From NCBI RefSeq assembly GCF_963676685.1, contig NC_092355.1, positions 77,343,176 to 77,407,175 on the forward strand: a stretch of 64,000 nt of DNA, read 5' to 3'. Below are positions 12,601 to 21,600 of this stretch, piece after piece; the first letter of the stretch is position 1; each line of letters starts with the position of its first letter. Made by a program: the position numbers and the translations under genes. The stretch comes from Mytilus edulis (taxonomy: Eukaryota > Mollusca > Bivalvia > Mytilida > Mytilidae). Under the pieces are notes generated by a model. That model saw nothing but the letters and a program-made list of their open reading frames with translations. It ran no database searches and was not told the origin of the DNA.

Positions 12601-15600
12601 CTAAAGTGAATTTATAGCTGGAATTGTTATTCAAATTTAGGATCCTGTATCATGATGATGTAGACTCACTAAGTAAATCAGTTTTACAAAAGAAACGATT
12701 GAACCTCCGTAATTTTAACATTCTATTTCTATTTTTTCATACAGCGCTTTTGAACTAATGTTTGTCTTTTCTACTATTTGCTTTTTTGGTCATTATTGTC
12801 AGATTGTTGTCCACTTATCGGTTTGATTATATGATCATCGTGATCAATTCAATTGATACATGAAACTCAAAAATGCCAGCAAAACAAATCCATGAATCTT
12901 CAATCAACTCCTTGCTTTTATGACATTGTTTACTTCATTGTACGTACTTGCACTGAATATTCTACTTGAGCAGCTGATTTTGTGATGTTTGTGTTTACGT
13001 TACGAGATATGTTTTATCTAATGTTGGAAGTTGAGTGTTCTTTTTGTGATTTTAATTTCGTGACATGCTGTTGATTGTTTTTATATGACTTATACGTTCT
13101 ATAGATCTTGATTTCCCCAAAGCATATTTTCCCTCATTTTACTTTTTTCTAAAATTGTATTTTTAGTTAAAGGGAAAATTCGCAAAAAAATAAAAATTTG
13201 ATATTATGTTCATCCTAAATAAATAAGCATATTCTCAAAATATTAAAGCTTTATTTGTCTAGATAAGTGAGTTACTACATTTTTAAAATCGACTCTAAAT
13301 TCTCGGCAAGACGCCATCTTGAAAACTAATGACCACGGATATCTAATTACCACAAAGTCCTAGTACACGGCATGACATGTCCGTTAATCAGTGTTAATAT
13401 GACTTGTCAAGCTGATAGATTTTCTACCCGACCAAGTAATGAAAGCTGAAGAAGTCTACATAGTTTTCAAGATCATTGCATGAATTATGCTATAATAATG
13501 TTAAAGTAGTCTCAATAAAGTGAGAAAAAAAGTCCGGAAATACTTATTATAAATTGAGATTTATCTCCTATGTAAAAGTTTTTTTAAATGCTTTTTTTCT
13601 AACGTATATTTTTAGCTTATTTTGGGTTTTTACCTAACTTGACCCCCGTTCAAAAACTTGTCTTCTTGTAATCAGCATGGCTTAATACAGGTAATTACCG
13701 GGGTATTGCAAATGTGACATATTCGGGTATTCTAACGGTTGACTTCCTGGCAGGCTTGTTTCTTTAATACACAATGAACAAGGTCAATGAATCACATGCG
13801 TGATCGCGTGTGAACCAGGTGTGCACAGGTAAAATTTATAAAATATACCATACCAATATAAAACTGTCCGTGATATACGGCCTGTGTACAAAATCTAACA
13901 ATTTTTTTAAGAGGTATTGTAAGAATACGTATAGATTATCCCACTTTTATATAATTTCAATTTTACTTTTATTCATATTTCAGCACCTGTTCTTCCGTTT
14001 TTATATATAAATTTTAGTCCCGTTATTTCATATAAGTAATTCGTCTAGTTTTTATCCTCACATATGTGACTTCATTTTCACTCTAGAAAACAGTGGTATA
14101 TTTTAAAATGAATGCCGTTTTATTTTAATAACCGTTCATTCATTTAACAAGTGAAATAAGAATATCAATTTGTAAACTTCGGAATATACAAATGCAGAAT
14201 ATACTGTGCCGGTTTGTTTTCGTCTAACGAGAAAAAAGAACTGAAAAAAACTGTCATATAAAAACAAGCACGCTCAAATCAAAATATAAAAATATGTGAG
14301 TAAAAGTTAACTTGAACAGCAAAATTAACAACCTTTGATCCGAGTGTATTGGTAATAAATTTATGTATTTTATAGTATAGCTCCTTCCGTAATCCAAATG
14401 ATATCAGATAAATATGTTTCATAAGATTAACCCTTCCGACCTCATTTAAATCTGAGACTGTGTTATAGTAGTCTCAGCTAAAATCTAATGCAAAACGCTA
14501 GAAGTAAAAATGTAATAACTTTCTTTGATGATGGCTTTCAAATGTCTAAATTGAAGTGTTCCCGTACATTGTTTGCCTTTATAGGACAATTAAAATGCTT
14601 TTGTAAAACTAGTTCTATTTTCCCTTTTTAAAAAACATGAATAAATCATAAGAGTGTATATCATTTTATTCCGAAAACTAAATTCAATTTCCACACTTTA
14701 ACCGGTTCTTTTGTAGTTTAGTTACTTATTTGAATTCAAATAAAATAATAGCATCAAATATAATTAAATAATTCCTCGGCGATTCACTTGTATTTGTCAA
14801 CACCTTGAAAATTTATTTTAAATTTGTGTATTAAACGCGACATCCTGTCTTACAATCCACTGATCCGAATAGACAGTCGCCAAGCTAATTACCAATCTGC
14901 AAATAACATTTTACCTTCACAAGTATTGTCGAAGAATAACCTAGTAATAACGTAGATAGTAAAAGGTCAATAAGCGTAAACCTATATATTGTCTTAACAG
15001 TTTAAAGTTATATACTTCAATTTATTCACTTTATCCGTATGAAAAAGCATATATTAAAGCAAAATAATTATAAAAAAATGTTTTGTGCTGTCTACAAAAA
15101 TAAATCGATATATTTAGGGAAATATAGAAAAATTATCTCATGAATGTGTACAACTGCACGTCTGTGCGTTTATTTTCTTATTATCAGATGGTTATTAGAT
15201 ATAGCATTAGTCATCGGTGCGCTTACGATTACGTTAACAATTTAGTTAAAAACCAAGACTTTTAATGATTGTATTTTAAATCCCGGCATGCAAAAACCAG
15301 GAGAAAACGTCACGACCTGCAGGAAGTATATAATATTTTTTCATTAATTATTGAATTTCTCCTTTATTATGATAAAAACTTTGTGAATATATATATTATG
15401 TCATAATGAACATATTTAAACCATAAGTAAAAAATCGTGAATTTTCCCTTTAACTATTAGTTTATCAATTTTGATTATTTTTTTTTAAATAATGTTATTG
15501 ACCATCAATATACAATATCTTGCATTTTAAAAGTTGATAGTCTTTAATTATAATACAGCTGTAACATTGTTTTAATTTATTTGCTTTCGTTCCAATTTTC

Positions 15601-18600
15601 AAGGACTGATTTAAAGTGTATTGTCAAGGGTATGAACAAAGTCTATTTACGAATCTATTTTTCTTTCTTGAATATTAGCCTTCGGCTGTTGTCTGCTCTA
15701 TGGTCGGGTTGTTGTCGCTTTGACACATTCCCCATTTCTATTCTCAATTTTAGGAATCTTGACTAACCTTCACACCAGGAAATCCACTAAATTTACTTAT
15801 ATCAGGATAATGATATATAAATAACACATAGCTGAGAGGGTGATAGAGCAGATTGTTACCCCGAGAAAACATTGTCAACTGAGGCGAAGCCGAGGTTGAC
15901 AATGTCTTTTCGAGGGGTAACAATCTGCTCTATCACCCTCTCAGATATGTGTTATTTAATTTATTATACTGAATGTTCTGTTATTACTGTCGATTAAATT
16001 TAAAATTCAAAGTAATAAACTATGACATCTTGTACATAACCATCCCTATTTAATAAAGCGCACACTTGATCAAACGTCTCCGTGAAGGGTAATAGAGTAT
16101 TTGCCATAGGATAGAGTCGTATTTAATAAAGCGCACACTTGATCAAGCGTCTCTGTGAAGGGTGATAGAGTATTTGTCATAGGAAAGAGTCGTGTTTAAT
16201 AAAGCGCACACTTGATCAAGCGTCTCCATGAAGGGTAACACAGTAAATTGACACCCTCGTATTAGCCAATAAAAATCTGGCATTTTGACAAGAAGTATAA
16301 TAAATACAAATATTTCCTTCATTGTTTTGTAATGTTATCTATTCAACCCTTATCACTCATCTTCTTTTAAAGCACAATATAACCAAAAAAGTCATTTTAT
16401 GAACTGATTTCAGGTATCAATGACGAAACTGACACCAATGCAAGACTATTTAAGCCATATGCAGAAACACTAAAGAACCTAAGCAAGAGCATTGGAACAC
16501 CAGTACAAGAAGCAATCCATGTTACACCTCCAGTATTCACTGAACCCAAAGTAACAACTCCTGGAGCCACGAAACCCAAAGTTACAACTACTGTCTACTC
16601 CTTTAATGAACTACAGCTTAATGTCTTATCTGCACAATTTAAAAGAGAAACACAAAACGTGAAGTCTAAAGTTGATCTATATGACAAAGAGGAGTATGCA
16701 ACGTTGTTGTTATGGGATTTTGCAGGAGATGAAGAATTTTACCACACACATCAAACTTTTTTGTCTCCTGATTCAATTTACCTTGTTTTTGCAAAACTCA
16801 ATGAGGCTGACGACAAACAGGCAAAAGGTAATAAAACGACCGACCCTATGATGACATCTTTTCTCTTTGCAATAAGTGTGGCAATAAAATTATGTACTTT
16901 TGCACGAAGGAGTCATCACAATTAAAGTAAAAAGGAGAAAATCCAACCTTCATAAATGGAGCAGCTGAAAAAGCAATCGTTCTTCATGACACTACTTATA
17001 GATGCATATGTTCATCCATCGCTTTGTCGTTAATAAGTTTGATTTTTTAAGTTAGAAAGTAGTATCCTGGACCATCAAATATCGGTCGTGTTTTATTTAA
17101 TGTTGCTGATATTCATTGGTAATTTCAAAATGTGAGCTTTATTTTCGTTTTCGTAAGATAATGATAATACTACTTGGCTAGATCATCTTAAACTTTAAAA
17201 CTGGGTAATTGGCCATAAAATACAGATCCTCTCAAGAGTTATTTGCCTTAGGACTATAAAAATGTGGTTAAAAATTTTGCTTGACCAAATCTTTTGAAAC
17301 TAAGCACACTATCCACTGTCGGGGATCATAATATAGATATACTTGTGATTGTTTTGCAACTCAGAATTTGACGACTTATACAGGTAATGATAGTTAGGTG
17401 CATAACAGTTGGGTCTTCTGGTAGTTTTGTTACTGCTAATTATAATACAATATACCATTGCAAATGATATGTAAAATACATTTTCATAAAAGAAATTTAA
17501 GCATGTTTTTTAGTTACTGAACATGAAACTGTGTAGTACAGCTGACACATCTTATTGTTACATTAGAAGATTTCTAAACCTTTTGTGTACTAATGACTGT
17601 GTGTATTCTAATACACACAACTTACAATCTTCACTGCATATACATTACATCATTTTATTATTTATTTATAGATCTTTTTCGATTATGGATGGACTCGATA
17701 CATTGCTACAGTAGACTTGAAGAAGACAAAAATACTTTTTCTGATGACACGGAGACACTTTTAGATGATCTTGATCCACCAGTAGTTATTGTTGGCACTT
17801 ACAAAGATGCTCTGACTTCAGAGTCAGGAGAGGTAACGGACTTGTACATTTGTTTTTGTTCAGCCATGAAACTTTTTATCTTTTGCTCGCGTTTGCTCGC
17901 GTTTGCTCGCGTTTGCTCGCTCTTTTTCTGTACATTTTAAGGATTTTCTGATCTTTTTTCAAAGTTCACATTCACTGCTTTTGGAGAAAACTTAGCATTT
18001 CAAGTACATAAAGCATGATCAACTTTTTTTTTTTATTTGAAATTTTATATGGCTTCAAAATTTATCTTTGTCAACACAATATGAAATAACAAGCGATTAT
18101 TATGGTGCGTAGTTTTAATGTATTGAAAGCCTTTATCCAGTATACTACACTGTCCTTTACTTAAAATACTAAGACAAGAAAACAAGATTCCATTTTTTAG
18201 ATTCAAGATGTATGCAGAAAAAATGTTTTAATGTATACTAAACACATGGCTGAAGATGAACGTGGGCATGTAAGGGATGAAGTGTTCATTTCGAATACAA
18301 TAGATGATAACCGTGTATTTCAACAAATACGACAAGAACTTTTACAGTTAGCAAGAACAATGAGAACCTGGAATATAGACTATCCTTTGAAATTTATTCA
18401 ACTGGAAAAAAGTCTTCACGAGAAGAAGAAGGAGTTACCTATTATTGACTTTCCGGAACTGAAGCGCATCGCTGAAAATACACCAATGCCATTGAATGGT
18501 GAGGAACTAATTTTTTATTTGAAATTTCATCACGAAACCCGAGCTTTGGTTTACTTTGAAGATCTTCCAGATCAAATCATTTTAGATACACAATGGCTGT

Positions 18601-21600
18601 CTAATGTATTTAAATGTATCGTGACTGCAAAGACATTTCGAAGTGTAAGCATCAGGCATCAAAAAAGATGGGAAGAATTTCACAGTAGAGGAAAATTACA
18701 TAGTGTGGTAATTGAGGATATATTCAAAAATGAACAAACCATTTTGTACCAGCACAAGGTCCATATTCTGAATGTAATGGAGAAATTTGATATAATAATA
18801 CGTCCAAACCAATCAGACAGAGATTCCGCTGATGAATGTTATTATGTACCCTGTATGATTAAAGCAGAACCGGAGCGTGGAATTTACCAGATGTTTAATG
18901 TGACAGGAGATACCTGTCAAAAATCAACTTGGCTCTGTTTCAAATTTAGGTTTTTACCACCACATCTGATGAATCACTTGATTGCTTCCCTGTCTCGAAA
19001 ATATGAAGTTGCCGAAGTTCGTTTCACAGAGGAAAAACAAACAGAAAAAGTGTTTGCTTTGTTCAAAGGGAGAGCTGTCTTTGAGTTACAAAAGACAAAC
19101 AAACTAAGTAAATTACTAGTAACAACAATTCCAAATACTATTCAAATTCAGATTTTAGAATTTGGAAAAGGTTTTATAGTAAAGAGTGGTGTGTACAAAA
19201 ACATTGGTGACTTTGTGACAGATGAAATCAACAAGATAATAACAACACGATTCAAGATGACCAATGTGCACTTTACAAAAAAGTGGGAATGCGGCCTTAC
19301 AGAACTAGAAGATGTAACAGGATCGAATGATTTTAGTGAAGAACAGTATACAGAATATTACTGTGAGACATGTACAGCACCCCACATTTTCCATGGTGAA
19401 TGGTCGAATCCACAAAGTGAAGAACTATTGGTAAGAAAACTTTGAAACATTATAACATCATTGTGGATGTTTCGTCTAAAAGTTAACAATTTGCAAAATG
19501 GTTCCTAATTCAGATGCAATGATATCATGGATTTCATAATAAAATTTATTTTGACTATTCCTTGCATCATAAATGTCAACTACTATGAAATTATTTTAAT
19601 ATTGCCTTCAAAGGGGACACTCGAAGTTATAAATCATCAGATTAGAATACTAAATAGAAGGTATACAGAAATTATAACAACTATTCATCTGAATGCAATA
19701 GTAAAAGAATTTCATAGTAGTTGTCATTTACTGTATAAAAAAGGATAAAACACTTTCATAAACGAAAACTAAAATAATTGATGAAAACATTATTGAGGTT
19801 AATAACATCTGCTGCAATAATATCGTAACGTTCCAAATTTGTACATGTTATCAGAGAAGTTATGAAATAAGAAAGAAGATGCAACTGGAGCAATCTAAAT
19901 CTCAATTTCAATAAAAGCATACATTACCATTCACCAATGTGGCGATAAGACAAACGATATAACAAGCATTACACAGAAAACTAAAAATTGCACAACACGA
20001 ATACCCCCAAAACAAAGGAATGTACAAAGAACCTTCAGAATAGTAACCAGTTTCTTCAGTTGTCTTATCTGTTGACTTCATTTATAAATATGATATTTTC
20101 TACAATCATAAAAGTTTTCAATGAGACATATGGCGTGTTCATCAACAAAGCATTTATTATCATTGTTATTCTGATGTTTTATACAAAATAAGTACTTTTT
20201 ATCCTTTCGCTTCCATAATGATTTATAAATTTTAAACATGTAATTTCGTTTGCAGACTTTAATGGTCATTTAACTATTTTTAAACTATGATTGTTAATTT
20301 ATATAACATTTCAGTACTCCCGTATCTCTGAGGAATCTACAGAATCGAATCCTCAAACGGAAACTACAAGACAAAACCAAACAATTACCACAAAGGTACA
20401 TATGTGATACTGACTGATTGGTGCTTGGTGCATATCAATGTTGTTTTGTTTTATTTGCATACCTAACAGGGATTAGAGATTATCATTAAAGTCATAAAAG
20501 AATACTGGAGAATCTCATGATCTCCAAAAATGAATAAAAAATATTTTGGTCAGAAAAAAGTGATTTATAAAACTTATTTTAAATTAAAAAAATGTTCGGT
20601 TCCAAAAAGTCAAGTCATGCAGCCTACAACTTAAGGTATTTAAGTATTTTGCAATGACTTTAACTTAAATAGTAAGCTTGTATGACAATTATTCATAGTT
20701 CCATTATATTGAAAAAAATCAGTCACCCTTGGTGAGAAATATATAATTGGAAGTATCATCAGAAGTGAAAGACGACTTTTAACATTTAAAGTATCTTATT
20801 TGATCTGAATGTTTTATTTATGTTAATTTTCTGTTATCATTTCAAGAAGTGCAAACCGTATCTGAAAAAAAAATAAGAAAAAGAAAGTTTTATTGTCTTC
20901 AAAATATATATTTTGTAGATGCATTTTCTCGTCCGAGGCTGTACGAAAACATCAACAAATGTATCTGAAGAGCCAAACAAAGCAAGCAAAATAACAGGGG
21001 TATGTTATACCACTTTGGCTCATGATTTAAGATTATTTTTAGTTGCCAGTCCACTTTTCGAAGTTTTTGGTTTGGTTTTTGTTCAGTTTTTTTTCTTTCT
21101 ATGTTGTGTTTTATGAACTCTTTCCTCTTTTTCTGCATTGTTTTGTTAATTTAATATATATAATAATTTCAAATTTCTTAATTTTACACGGACATAATAT
21201 CTGAGACCTAAATCAAAGTCTTATGATTAATATATTTGCTTCAATAAGAATGAGAATCGAATTTCTGTATTTTTTCCACTTGTGAAGCGTATGTATCCTT
21301 AATAGGTATACTTAAATAGGGTGATGTAGAAGAAGTTATGATATGCATTATCATCAGTTCAGTTATGTTCAACCTACATGTAAGGATTCACATTCTAATG
21401 AGTTCGATTATTTGAATTTATGTGTTTTAAATTTGAGAAACCAGCATTTTTCATTAATTTTGAATCATAATATCGCCCTGTTTCTATATTCAAATTGTTT
21501 AAACAAACGCGGTATTTACAATTATAAGATTTATAAATATTAATCTGATTTTTGTCTGAGTTAATTATAACGTATATGTGCAAATTATGTATTTATATAA

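Noticed and set aside
16397-16579. 60-aa minus-strand frame over exon h
   Set aside because: Antisense shadow of the real Roc exon.
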